Source of the DNA: Glycomyces luteolus
Lineage (GTDB): Bacteria; Actinomycetota; Actinomycetes; Mycobacteriales; Micromonosporaceae
Length of the DNA stretch: 64,000 nt
Assembly (NCBI RefSeq): GCF_027622875.1
Contig: NZ_JAPZVP010000001.1
Coordinates: 239,142-303,141 of the forward strand
Direction of reading: 5' to 3'
In this document: one piece after another, positions 45,223-53,657 of the stretch
Position numbering within the stretch: position 1 is the first letter of the stretch
Layout: each line of letters opens with the position of its first letter
Program-made: the position numbers and the translations under genes
The notes under the pieces: generated by a model
What the model saw: the letters and a program-made list of their open reading frames with translations, nothing else
Database searches by the model: none
What the model was told of the DNA's origin: nothing

Positions 45223-48200
45223 TTGAGAACCAAAGTCGCGGTACCGCGGCCGAGTCGCCTGCCGGCACTCGCCGCTGCGGCCGCCATAGCCGCGGGGATG
45301 CTCGCCGCACCCCCGCAGGCGGTGCAGGCCGCCGAGTACGAGGACCTCATCACCGACAACGTCGTGGTGATCAACGAGACCGTGTCCGACGCCGGGTTCG
45401 TCCACCCCGGTGTGGGCCTGTCGGCGGAGGATCTGCGCAACGCGCAGGAGATGGTCCGCTCGAACCAGGAGCCGTGGGCCTCCTACTTCGATGCCATGAC
45501 CGCCACCGGTTTCGCGTCGACGACCTACCGGGCCTCGAACTCGAAGTCGGCCGCTGAACCCGACAAGGCGCTCACCGACACCTACGTGCAGGGCGGCATG
45601 CGCACCCGCCAGCGGAACGACTCGTTCGGTTCGCTGACCCAGTCGCTGATGTGGGTCATGACCGGCGACGAGGTGTACCGGCGCAACGCGGTCCAGTCCC
45701 TGCGGGCTTGGGCCGACATGAACCCCGAGGGGTACGCGTACTTCCCTGACGCGCACATCCACACCGGGCACCCGCTCTACCAGCACCTCATGGCCGCCGA
45801 GATCATTCGCGCCACCGAGCCGCTCGCCGACGACACGCCGGGGACCTACAACGGCTATGACGTGGTGTGGAGCGATCAGGACGATGCGAACCTGCTCGGC
45901 AACTATGCGAATCCGGTCGTCGATGTCTTCAACTTCTCCAACAAGAAGTGGATGAACCAGCACAACTTCGGGTTGTTCGGGCGCATCGCGACCGCGATCT
46001 ACGCGGACGACGCCGAGGGCTACGCCAAGGGCGTCGAGTGGACCACGGTGAACTCGACGTATGACGGCTACGACAACGGCGCGATCGCCCCGCAGATCCC
46101 GCTCATTGAAGCCGATGACCCGGCGAACCCCTACGGGTACGACTTCGTGCAGGTCCGCGAGATGGGCCGCGACCAGGCCCACGGCGAGTGCAACATCGAC
46201 AACTTCACCGCCCTGGCGCGGATGCTCGAAGTCCAGGGCACCAAAGTCGACCCCGACGCCGGGACGGTCTCGACCGCCTCGGACGCGGTGAGCGCCTATG
46301 ACTTCCTCGACCAGCGGCTCCTCGATGGTGCGAACCAGTTCTTCGGGTTCATGCTGGGATCGCGGATCCCCTGGGCCGACGAGCGCGGCGAGGGCTGGGA
46401 CGGCAGTGTCTCCGAGGCGTACCGGGGCCGGATGTTCAACCCGGTCAACGAGCTGTATTACGAGTACCGGTACGAGCGCGGCGTCGACGTCGAGACCGAA
46501 GCGCCCTGGGTGGCCGAGCTGTCGAACCGTATGGACGGCCCGTACTTCTACGGGGGGACCGCCGTCGCGAACTTCTGGGCCGCGGGCGACAAGAACCCCG
46601 AGTACTGGGTCGCGTTCCCCGAGGAGCTGGCCGGGACCACCCCGAAGCCGCTGCCCGGGAATGCGGCGCTGACCTTTGAGAAGGCCGGGCTGCTGCTCGA
46701 CGACAGCACCGAGATGGTGACCGAGGACGGCGCCACGTTCGCGCGCGCCTCGCTCTCCGAGACCGGCACGACCAGCGTCGTCAGCCGCGTGATGTGGGGC
46801 GGGCAGACCTTGCTGGGCCTGAAGTACCGCAGTGACGGGCCTGCGAGTCTCGAAGTGCTGCAGAAGGAGGACCCCTCGGGGATCAACCCGGACGAGTACG
46901 ACTTCGATCCGATCGTGCCGTCGATGGAGCTGCCGGACACGGGCGGCGAATGGCGTTACGTGGCCTACCCGGCGGGCGGTCAGAACGTACACTTCTATCG
47001 CCTCAAGGGCGCCGAAGGCACCACCGTGGACCTGCACAGCGTGATCCTCACCGCCGCGAAGGACCTGACCGCACCGCAGTTCACGCAGGCCGACGACCGC
47101 TTCTACTTCACGGAGCGGAACGAGAAGTCGATCGACCTGTCCGCCGTCGACACCGGGGGAAACGTGGCTTACAGGGCCGCCGGTCTGCCCGAAGGAGCGT
47201 CGCTCGGCGCCGCGACCGGCGAACTGACCTGGAAACCCGCTGACGGCCAGTCCGGCCGCTACGAGGTCCAGGTCATCGCCGACGACGGCCAGACGGTTGC
47301 CGCCCGCACCTTCACGTTGGCGGCCTCCAAGAACCGCGCGAAGACCATCGATGCCGTCCTCGCGGACGGCACCTTGAGCTTCGCGGTCTACACGACGGTC
47401 ACGCACGAGCCGTTCCTCGCGGCGCTCCACGAGGCCAAGAACGTGCCCGAGGGAGCTTCGCAGGAGGAGTTCGAGGCGGCGCTCACCAAGCTGCTCGCCG
47501 CTGTCGACGCCCTGCGGCTGCTCAACCCGCATCTGGAGGACGGCACGCTGGACTTCGGCGACGGGGTGGTCACTCCGACCGTGATCTCGCCCGCGGCGGT
47601 GGACCTCCTCGCCAGCGAGGGCAGCGACGGAGGCATTCCGAACCTGCTCGTGGCATCCTTCGTGCTCGACTTCGGACCCCAGTACCGGGTCGCCGCCGAC
47701 TCCTTCGGTTTCCTGGCCAACTTCACGTTCGGGAACCGGATGGAGGGCACCAATGTGTACGGCTCGAACGACGGCATCACCTGGGACCTCCTGACCGAGC
47801 GGGACACCGAGAACACCAACAAGTGGGACACCATCGGCGTCGTCGAGGAGCATCGGGGAGAGCAATACCGCTACCTGAAGCTCCAGGTCGACAACCCCGG
47901 CATCGCGACCGACCCGGCCTATCCGGGCCTGTGGTGCTTCCAGCGGTTCCGCATCGACGGCATCCGCTCTGAGGTCAAGGGCGACATCGACACCGTGTCG
48001 GTGACCTCCCCGGACGCGCTCGCGCGCCGCGTCACCGAGGGCGACGACGTCACGGTCGCCTTCTCCAGCCCCACCGCGATCTCGGACGTCGAAGTGACCG
48101 TGGGCGGCCAGACGCTGCCAGCGACCAGCGAAGACGGCCTGTCATGGAGTGCGACCGGAGCGCTCGGAGCGCTCGAGGGCGGAGGACCGCTCGACATCGC

Positions 48201-49509
48201 GATCGATCACACCACCACGAAGGGCCAGATTGCCGAGACGATCCACGGAACGACCGACGGCACGTACCTCTACGGGGCCGATGAGTCGAACCTGATCGAC
48301 TTCGCCCATTTCCAGGTCGTAGGTGCCTCCGGTGAGGCCGATACGGCGAAGTCCGCTCAGGCCTCGCTCATGCTCGACGGCAGCGCCTCCACGCAGAGCA
48401 GCGTGCCCGCAGTGGACGGGCAGTTCCACCTGATCTGGGACTTCGGGGCCGGCTCGAGCGTCGCTCTGGACCGGATCGACTACCTTGCCGCGCAGAACAA
48501 CAACGGCATGGTCCGCATGCCCGATCTGGTCTTCCAGGGCTCTGACGACCTTGAGCACTGGACGACCATCGCCGAGCAGCCGTTCAAGACCATGTCGTGG
48601 CAGAACCTGGAGGCGACCGACACCGGAAACTACCGCTACCTGCGGGTCAGCAGCAGCACCTACATCGACATCGCCGAGTTGCGCGTCTTCGGCGACCTTC
48701 ACCTCGACCTCGACCCGGTCATCGCCCGCGCCGAAGCGGTCGACCTGACCGCTTACTCGCGGGCTTCGGCGATCCTGTTCACCCGTGAGCTGGGGGCCGT
48801 CAAGGCCGCTGCGGCCGAGGACGGTGCGGACGAGACCGTGCTCGCACTTCGGCTCCTGGACGCCTGGGACCTGCTCGAACCGTCGGCGACCCGGATCGCC
48901 GCGACCCTCGACCCGTCTTGGGTGACGGCCAGCTCGGTGTCCTGGGACGGCAAGCGGGACGCGGCCGCCAACGGCTGGGCCATGTTCGACGGGAACACCG
49001 GCACGTTCACGGACACCAAGACAGCGGCAGGCTGGGTCTCGGTCATCCCGACCGACGGCACTGCCTTCTCGGTCGAAGCCGTCAAGTACTACCCGCGTTC
49101 GGGGTTGACCGTCCGCGCCAGCAACGTTGACCTCCAGGGCTCCAACGACGGCGGCGCGACCTGGACGACCTTCGCCAGTACCGGCACCGCCGTTGCGGGC
49201 TGGAACACGGTGAACCTGGCCGAGGCGGTGCGGTACGAGGAGCTGCGCGTCAGCGGGGCCGACGGCTTCACCAACTTCGCCGAAGTCCAGTTCCTGGTCC
49301 ACGCGATCGACAAGACCGGCCTCGATCTCTACCTGTCAGAGAGCGAGGCGCTGAACCAGACCGACTGGACGTCCGACTCCTGGGCCGTATTCACCACCGC
49401 CCGCGACAACGCCCGAACCGTCTCCGACGACAAGGGCGCCACCCAGAAGGAGGTGGACACCGCCGCCGACGCGCTCGCCGACGCGCTCGACGCACTTGTC
49501 GAGTCCTGA
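45223..49509 (+). CDS. Giant secreted multidomain lyase
   Basis: 1428-residue secreted enzyme. A Sec signal peptide ends near residue 36 (AVQA|AEY). Residues 55-480 form a second alginate-lyase-like toroid with WMNQHNFG (about 243-250) and GRDQAH at 315-320, the same motif as the upstream protein. Then come a beta-sandwich (to ~610), a putative Ig domain (~618-700), a FIVAR-like helical repeat (~705-765), F5/8-type-C-like modules near 780-920, 1025-1165 and 1220-1360, and a second FIVAR-like end (~1365-1428). The modules suggest surface- or polymer-bound action. The start is TTG 45223 behind AAAGGAA, so translation is probably modest. It is co-transcribed with the previous lyase (67 nt gap). 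Confidence 0.85.
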   Translation: MRTKVAVPRPSRLPALAAAAAIAAGMLAAPPQAVQAAEYEDLITDNVVVINETVSDAGFVHPGVGLSAEDLRNAQEMVRSNQEPWASYFDAMTATGFASTTYRASNSKSAAEPDKALTDTYVQGGMRTRQRNDSFGSLTQSLMWVMTGDEVYRRNAVQSLRAWADMNPEGYAYFPDAHIHTGHPLYQHLMAAEIIRATEPLADDTPGTYNGYDVVWSDQDDANLLGNYANPVVDVFNFSNKKWMNQHNFGLFGRIATAIYADDAEGYAKGVEWTTVNSTYDGYDNGAIAPQIPLIEADDPANPYGYDFVQVREMGRDQAHGECNIDNFTALARMLEVQGTKVDPDAGTVSTASDAVSAYDFLDQRLLDGANQFFGFMLGSRIPWADERGEGWDGSVSEAYRGRMFNPVNELYYEYRYERGVDVETEAPWVAELSNRMDGPYFYGGTAVANFWAAGDKNPEYWVAFPEELAGTTPKPLPGNAALTFEKAGLLLDDSTEMVTEDGATFARASLSETGTTSVVSRVMWGGQTLLGLKYRSDGPASLEVLQKEDPSGINPDEYDFDPIVPSMELPDTGGEWRYVAYPAGGQNVHFYRLKGAEGTTVDLHSVILTAAKDLTAPQFTQADDRFYFTERNEKSIDLSAVDTGGNVAYRAAGLPEGASLGAATGELTWKPADGQSGRYEVQVIADDGQTVAARTFTLAASKNRAKTIDAVLADGTLSFAVYTTVTHEPFLAALHEAKNVPEGASQEEFEAALTKLLAAVDALRLLNPHLEDGTLDFGDGVVTPTVISPAAVDLLASEGSDGGIPNLLVASFVLDFGPQYRVAADSFGFLANFTFGNRMEGTNVYGSNDGITWDLLTERDTENTNKWDTIGVVEEHRGEQYRYLKLQVDNPGIATDPAYPGLWCFQRFRIDGIRSEVKGDIDTVSVTSPDALARRVTEGDDVTVAFSSPTAISDVEVTVGGQTLPATSEDGLSWSATGALGALEGGGPLDIAIDHTTTKGQIAETIHGTTDGTYLYGADESNLIDFAHFQVVGASGEADTAKSAQASLMLDGSASTQSSVPAVDGQFHLIWDFGAGSSVALDRIDYLAAQNNNGMVRMPDLVFQGSDDLEHWTTIAEQPFKTMSWQNLEATDTGNYRYLRVSSSTYIDIAELRVFGDLHLDLDPVIARAEAVDLTAYSRASAILFTRELGAVKAAAAEDGADETVLALRLLDAWDLLEPSATRIAATLDPSWVTASSVSWDGKRDAAANGWAMFDGNTGTFTDTKTAAGWVSVIPTDGTAFSVEAVKYYPRSGLTVRASNVDLQGSNDGGATWTTFASTGTAVAGWNTVNLAEAVRYEELRVSGADGFTNFAEVQFLVHAIDKTGLDLYLSESEALNQTDWTSDSWAVFTTARDNARTVSDDKGATQKEVDTAADALADALDALVES

Positions 49510-49524
49510 CCACCCTGGAAATGA

Positions 49525-49552
49525 GAGCCCGGGCGCTGCGGCGCCCGGGCTC
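49525..49552 (+). terminator. Terminator of the lyase operon
   Basis: A perfect 12-bp stem (49525-49536 with 49541-49552, GAGCCCGGGCGC and its complement) and a TGCG loop begin 15 nt after the stop. The T-run is weak (TCCTAC). Confidence 0.72.
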
Positions 49553-49642
49553 CTACATGATCTGAAAGCGAACCCTTTCACGACTCGTTCGAGACGCGAT
49601 CTGGCTCGAGCGCGGCCTACTCAGGCGGCGGAAGGTGGCCGA

Positions 49643-49885
49643 TCACTTCTGCCCTACTGCTGCGGACGTCCGAAGCGCCTTGTACCCGTAGTCGCGCATG
49701 GCCTGTTCGTAGGCGCCGATACCGTCCAGCAGTTCCTTTCCTCCCCAGGCGACGGCGAGCAGTTCCCCTCTGAGAACGTGCGCGTCGCGCAGCGCCGTGT
49801 TGGCGCCGATGCCCAAGGCCGGGCTCATGGCATGGATCGCGTCGGTCTCATTCATGATGAGGTGAGATGTGTTGGGACACAACAA
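49643..49885 (-). pseudogene. C-terminal relic of FAD monooxygenase
   Basis: An 80-codon frame whose last ~65 residues match the conserved tail of aromatic-ring FAD monooxygenases (FAD_binding_3). DAIHAMSPALGIGANTALRDAHVL is the GD-type FAD-contact motif near the end of these ~400-residue enzymes. The N-terminal 300 or more residues, including the GxGxxG site, are absent, and no ribosome site precedes the first ATG. It lies 34 nt from tRNA-Val and beyond the end of the sugar locus, so it is probably debris from a deletion or an integration next to the tRNA. Confidence 0.72.
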
Positions 49886-49918
49886 ATATGAACGAGATTC
49901 AAGAATAGGAATATGTTG

Positions 49919-49990
49919 TGGGTGCTACAGGGATCGAACCTGTGACCACCTCGTTGTAAGCGAGGTGCTCTACCGCTGAGCTAAGCACCC
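49919..49990 (-). tRNA. tRNA-Val (anticodon TAC)
   Basis: 72-nt cloverleaf on the minus strand with acceptor arm GGGTGCT/AGCACCC, D-arm GCTC...GAGC, anticodon stem CCTCG/CGAGG around loop CTTACAA (anticodon TAC, reads GUA), and T-arm ACAGG/CCTGT with loop TTCGATC. Discriminator A; the CCA end is not encoded. Confidence 0.97.
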
Positions 49991-50147
49991 GGAGGGCGCG
50001 CGGGAGCGCGCCGAGCCTGAGAAAGGGTACCTGAACGGAGGCTTGGGCGCGAATGGCGGGTATACCGGCCGTTCCGCATCGTGGACGCCGGGGGAGGCGT
50101 GCGGCACAGCCCGGAATTCGGTGGAAGCTTCAAGTGTTGTTGGGTTC

Positions 50148-50864
50148 GTGGAAAAGCTACGTGTGGACATCTGGTCCGACATCGCCTGCCCGTGGTGCTA
50201 CGTCGGAAAGGCCCGGTTCGACAAGGCCGTGCAGCAGCTCGACGGGAAGGTCGACGTCGAGATCCGGCACCGCTCCTTCGAACTCGACCCGCACCGCGAA
50301 CCGGGCGACACCGCCCCTGTCGTCGACATGCTCGTCAAGAAGTACGGCATGAGCCCGGCCCAGGCGCAGGCCGGGGAGTACCGGCTCCAAGACCTGGCGA
50401 AGGCCGAAGGCCTCGACTACCAGGCGGAGGGCCGCGACCACGGCAACACCTTCGACCTGCACCGGCTCCTGCACCTCGCCTCCGAGCGGGGCCTGGAGGC
50501 CGAGGTCTGGCAGGCGTTCTACAGCGCGAACTTCGCCGACGAGGCCTCGATCTTCGAACGCGAGCGGGTGATCGAGGTGTCGGTCGCCGCCGGGCTCGAC
50601 AAGGCCGAGGTCGTCGCCGTGCTCGACGACCCCGAGGCCTACCGCGAGGCCGTGCGCGCCGACGAGGCCGAAGCCGCCGCCCTCGGCGCGACCGGCGTGC
50701 CGTTCTTCGTCGTCGACGAGAAGTACGGCGTCTCCGGCGCCCAGCCCACCGCGCTCTTCGCCGAGGTCCTGGAAAAGGCGTGGAGCGAAAAGCGTCCGGC
50801 GCTGACCACGATCGGCGGCGCCGAGGACGCCGAGGCGTGCGGCCCCGACGGATGCCCCATCTGA
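50148..50864 (+). CDS. DsbA family oxidoreductase, FrnE-like
   Basis: 238-residue thioredoxin-fold protein of the DsbA/FrnE/HCCA-isomerase group. The redox site is CPWC in IWSDIACPWCYVGKARF (about residues 8-24). A helical insert follows, then the cis-Pro loop GATGVPFFVVDEKYGVSGAQP (described in parts, about 180-200). There is no signal peptide, so it is cytoplasmic and probably acts in thiol-disulfide or thiol-conjugate chemistry. GTG 50148 is chosen because the family starts here; GTG 50160 is also possible and no clear ribosome site distinguishes them. A Cys pair at the very C-terminus (CGPDGCPI) is common in these proteins. Confidence 0.9.
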   Translation: MEKLRVDIWSDIACPWCYVGKARFDKAVQQLDGKVDVEIRHRSFELDPHREPGDTAPVVDMLVKKYGMSPAQAQAGEYRLQDLAKAEGLDYQAEGRDHGNTFDLHRLLHLASERGLEAEVWQAFYSANFADEASIFERERVIEVSVAAGLDKAEVVAVLDDPEAYREAVRADEAEAAALGATGVPFFVVDEKYGVSGAQPTALFAEVLEKAWSEKRPALTTIGGAEDAEACGPDGCPI

Positions 50865-50957
50865 AACGGGTCCGGGCCTAACTTGCGAAACCTTCACGAA
50901 CGGGCAGCTGCGGGAATATCCTGAGGCGAATTCCGCTCGATCGAGGAGGCGATAGCC

Positions 50958-52124
50958 ATGCCGATGGACCGCGAGACGCAACTCAGGCTGGTGAAACTGC
51001 GCGACGACACCGGCGTGCTCTCGCTCTACGTCAACGCCGACCCCCGGCAGGAAGGTTCCCAGCCGCCCTGGAAGACCCGGCTCGACCAGGGCCTGAAGCA
51101 ACTGCTCGAATCCGTCGACAACGGCACGCGCTCCGCGCTCGGCCGCCGCCTCGAGGAGATGAAGCTCGACATCGAGCAGCTCGTCCGACCCGGCGCACCC
51201 GGGATCGGCCGCGCGCTGTTCGTCGGCCTCGCCAGCGGCCAGACCTACAGCGTCGAGATGCAGACGCCGCTGACCGACCGGGTCGCCCTCGCCCCCCGCT
51301 CCCACATCGCCCCGATGTTCGCCGCCTGGGCCGAGGGCTCCCCGACCGGCATCGCCGTCGTCGACGGCAAGGGCATGCGCCTCTTCGACAGCCGCTTCGG
51401 CAGGTGCGAGGAGGTCTCCGGGCTCCACTTCGCGCTCGACACCGCCGAATGGCGGGTCATGAAGGGCCCCGGCGCCTCCCACAGCGCCTGGGGCGGTCGG
51501 GACGGCTACGTCTCCTCCAACCAGCAGGACCTGTTCGACTACCGCATCGCCGAGCACCTCCAGAAGTTCCTCGCCGCCGCGCACTCCACGCTGGAGGAGC
51601 ACGTGGCGACCTTCGGCTGGGAGCAGCTCGTCATCTCGGGCGAACCCGAGCTCGTGGAGGCCTCCTCCAAATCGCTGCGCAACGGGTTCAAGGCCGAGGT
51701 CGTGCCCTCGCAACTGGTGCTCAGCCAGTCCACGCCCGCGCAGATCCAGCAGGCCCTCGCGCCTGAGATCGCCGCCGCACGGGCGGCCCGCGACAAGCGC
51801 CTCACCGAGGACTTCGCCGAGTCCCCGCGCAAGACCGTCGCAGGCTCCGAAGCCGTGCTCGACGCGCTCCAGGACGGCCGGGTCGACCGGCTCGTCATCG
51901 AGCGCGACTCGGTGTGGAGCGGCCGCCGCATCCCGGACGGCACGGTCCTGGCCGACTCGATCGCACCGGGCGAGCCCGAGCTCGCCACCGCGATCGCGGA
52001 CGCCCAGCTCGGCGAGGCGATGATCGAGATGGCGCTGGCCTCGGACGCGAGGGTGTCGATCCTCAACGACGGCGTGCAGCTCGACGAGAAGGCGGGAGGG
52101 GTCGGCGCGTTCCTGCGCTGGTGA
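50958..52124 (+). CDS. aeRF1/VLRF1-type release-factor-like protein
   Basis: 388-residue protein of the bacterial aeRF1 (eRF1-like) superfamily, in the actinobacterial VLRF1-type group. The N-terminal domain opens VKLRDDTGVLSLYVNADPRQEG. The central domain includes SPTGIAVVDGKGMRLFDSRFGRCEEV, and the C-terminal domain is eRF1/L7Ae-like (VDRLVIERDSV, ending in VSILNDGVQLDEKAGGVGAFLRW). It lacks the eukaryotic GGQ in its normal place. Relatives such as Balon bind the ribosomal A site during dormancy or act in rescue. A ribosome-associated role is therefore plausible but not shown. GAGGAGG precedes ATG 50958. Confidence 0.82.
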   Translation: MPMDRETQLRLVKLRDDTGVLSLYVNADPRQEGSQPPWKTRLDQGLKQLLESVDNGTRSALGRRLEEMKLDIEQLVRPGAPGIGRALFVGLASGQTYSVEMQTPLTDRVALAPRSHIAPMFAAWAEGSPTGIAVVDGKGMRLFDSRFGRCEEVSGLHFALDTAEWRVMKGPGASHSAWGGRDGYVSSNQQDLFDYRIAEHLQKFLAAAHSTLEEHVATFGWEQLVISGEPELVEASSKSLRNGFKAEVVPSQLVLSQSTPAQIQQALAPEIAAARAARDKRLTEDFAESPRKTVAGSEAVLDALQDGRVDRLVIERDSVWSGRRIPDGTVLADSIAPGEPELATAIADAQLGEAMIEMALASDARVSILNDGVQLDEKAGGVGAFLRW

Positions 52125-52144
52125 CCACCGATTGATGCATCGAG

Positions 52145-52163
52145 TTAGGTTATGCTAACCTAT
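52145..52163. promoter_or_regulatory. IdeR/DtxR iron box
   Basis: TTAGGTTATGCTAACCTAT differs at two positions from the 19-bp IdeR/DtxR consensus. It contains TATGCT (52151-52156), a TANNNT -10, so iron-loaded repressor would cover the promoter core. The transcript would run rightward into the short unit ending at 52590. Confidence 0.85.
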
Positions 52164-52180
52164 CTTCGGCAGTACGATCC

Positions 52181-52212
52181 AGGGCCGCGGGTTTCTCACC
52201 TCCCGCGGCCCT
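52181..52212 (+). terminator. Hairpin downstream of the iron box
   Basis: Perfect 11-bp stem (52181-52191 with 52202-52212, arm AGGGCCGCGGG), loop of 10 nt, no T-run. It may end the aeRF1 transcript. If transcription starts at the iron box, it is also a 5' hairpin of the new RNA. Confidence 0.5.
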
Positions 52213-52226
52213 GAGCCGTTCCCGGG

Positions 52227-52475
52227 ATGATCACAGCGCCTCACCCCGCCTCATCACGCCCGGAGCCGCCCCTCGCCATGGCCACCGCTCCTGAACCCCC
52301 TGCTCCGCCGACCGATGCGGAGCTCTACGGCACCGAAGTTCGCTTCCCTGCCGCGGCCACCATCGCACTGGCGCTCGCAAACCCTCAACTGCGTTCTTTC
52401 AGAACCGTATTGATGCTCCATACGGGTGCCGTCGGTCTGTCCATGCTCGACGGCATCCGCACCCTGCCGCTCTAG
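52227..52475 (+). CDS. Small ORF under iron-box control
   Basis: 82 codons from ATG 52227 (or 65 from ATG 52278), Pro/Ala-rich at first, then ATIALALANPQLRSFRTVLMLHTGAVGLSML as a hydrophobic helix-like tail. No family recognised and the ribosome site is poor (CCGGG). The frame fits the short transcription unit between the IdeR box (52145-52163) and the terminator at 52565-52592. It may be a small iron-stress protein, or the unit may instead encode a regulatory RNA with the frame incidental. Confidence 0.4.
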   Translation: MITAPHPASSRPEPPLAMATAPEPPAPPTDAELYGTEVRFPAAATIALALANPQLRSFRTVLMLHTGAVGLSMLDGIRTLPL

Positions 52476-52564
52476 GAAACCGGCGCTCGGTCTGCGACGA
52501 AGTCGGGGACTCGGTGCTGTAGCAAGCCGGCGGGCCGTCCCCGATGGAGTCGCGGACCGGGCCG

Positions 52565-52592
52565 ACGCCCTCCCTGGAAGGGGAGGGCGTTT
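52565..52592 (+). terminator. Terminator of the iron-box unit
   Basis: Perfect 10-bp stem (52565-52574 with 52581-52590, ACGCCCTCCC and its complement), 6-nt loop, then TT. It gives the unit starting at the iron box a length of about 430 nt. The next ~110 bases up to 52704 hold only the leader of the following gene. Confidence 0.72.
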
Positions 52593-52704
52593 CGCATGGG
52601 GCCGAGGTGCATTCATCCCGAGTTCACCGGTTGCAGGTTGCCGGAAAGTGGCATTTGTCGTTCACTTACCCTCCACCCGGTTTCACCTGAGATATAGAGG
52701 TTCC

Positions 52705-53616
52705 ATGACCATCCTCAGTAGACGAAACGTCCTCGGCGCCGGCCTCGCGGTCGGCGCCTCCGCCGTCGCCTCCGGTGCCATTGCCGGTGCGGCCCAAGCC
52801 GAGGAGACCCTCACCGGCTCCCTCATCGGCGCGCCCGACGGCGAGCAGCTCCACCTCATCTCCTTCAACCTCCGCTACGAGGGCGGCGACCCCTCGCCCC
52901 GCACCTGGGACGAGCGCCGCCCGCTCGTCAAGACGGTCCTCAAACGCGAGCAGCCCACGATCCTGTTCACGCAGGAGGGTCTGTACGGCCAGAACCAGGA
53001 CGTCCTCGAGGACCTCAAGGACCACGACTGGATCCACCTCGGCCGTCTCGGCGGCTCCAAGAGCGAGGCCACCGCGGTCTTCTGGGACCGCAAGCGACTC
53101 AAGGCACTCGAGTACGACCACCTGTGGCTTTCGGACACGCCGCTGCTCATCGGCTCCAAGAGCTGGGGCAACAGCGTCGTCCGGATGCTCACCTGGGTCC
53201 GCTTCCAGGACCTGCTGAGCGGCAAGGACTTCTATGTGGTTAACAACCACTTCGACCACCAGTCCGAGCCGTCGCGCCAGAAGGGCGCGCAGATGAACCT
53301 CGACGTCATCGCCGCCTGGACCTCCCCGGTCGTCGTCGCCGGGGACTTCAACAACACCCCGGACACGCCGATCTACCAGATCCTCACCGACGGCGGCCTC
53401 GTCGACACCATGCTCGCCGCCGACGAGCAGGTCACCCCCGTCTACGGCACCTGGAACGGCTGGGACCCGGTCCCGACCGAGGAGGAGCGGCGCATCGACT
53501 GGATCCTCACCACCCCCGAGGTGCGGATCCTCAAGGCCGGCGTCAACACCTACTCCAAGGACGGGCGCACGCCCTCCGACCACTGGGCCGCGCAGGCGCT
53601 CATCGAGCTCCCGTAA
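52705..53616 (+). CDS. Tat-exported endonuclease/phosphatase-fold protein
   Basis: 303-residue member of the endonuclease/exonuclease/phosphatase (EEP) superfamily with a twin-arginine signal (SRRNVLGAGLAVGASAVASG, residues 5-24). Catalytic motifs are complete: ISFNLRYEGG, the Mg-binding Glu in FTQEG, NNHFDHQS, GDFNNTPDTP and the final SDHWA. Exported EEP proteins act on nucleic acids, phospholipids or sugar phosphates; substrate here is unknown. It is followed 41 nt later by a paralogue without a signal peptide. The start is ATG 52705 with a weak AGAGG. Confidence 0.9.
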   Translation: MTILSRRNVLGAGLAVGASAVASGAIAGAAQAEETLTGSLIGAPDGEQLHLISFNLRYEGGDPSPRTWDERRPLVKTVLKREQPTILFTQEGLYGQNQDVLEDLKDHDWIHLGRLGGSKSEATAVFWDRKRLKALEYDHLWLSDTPLLIGSKSWGNSVVRMLTWVRFQDLLSGKDFYVVNNHFDHQSEPSRQKGAQMNLDVIAAWTSPVVVAGDFNNTPDTPIYQILTDGGLVDTMLAADEQVTPVYGTWNGWDPVPTEEERRIDWILTTPEVRILKAGVNTYSKDGRTPSDHWAAQALIELP

Positions 53617-53657
53617 ACGGTCACCGGGGCGGCGATCGCGCGGATACCGTTGAAAAG

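Noticed and set aside
45163-47865. 900-codon leftward frame under the giant lyase
   Set aside because: Antisense shadow with Val/Gly/Arg repeats and no start signal.
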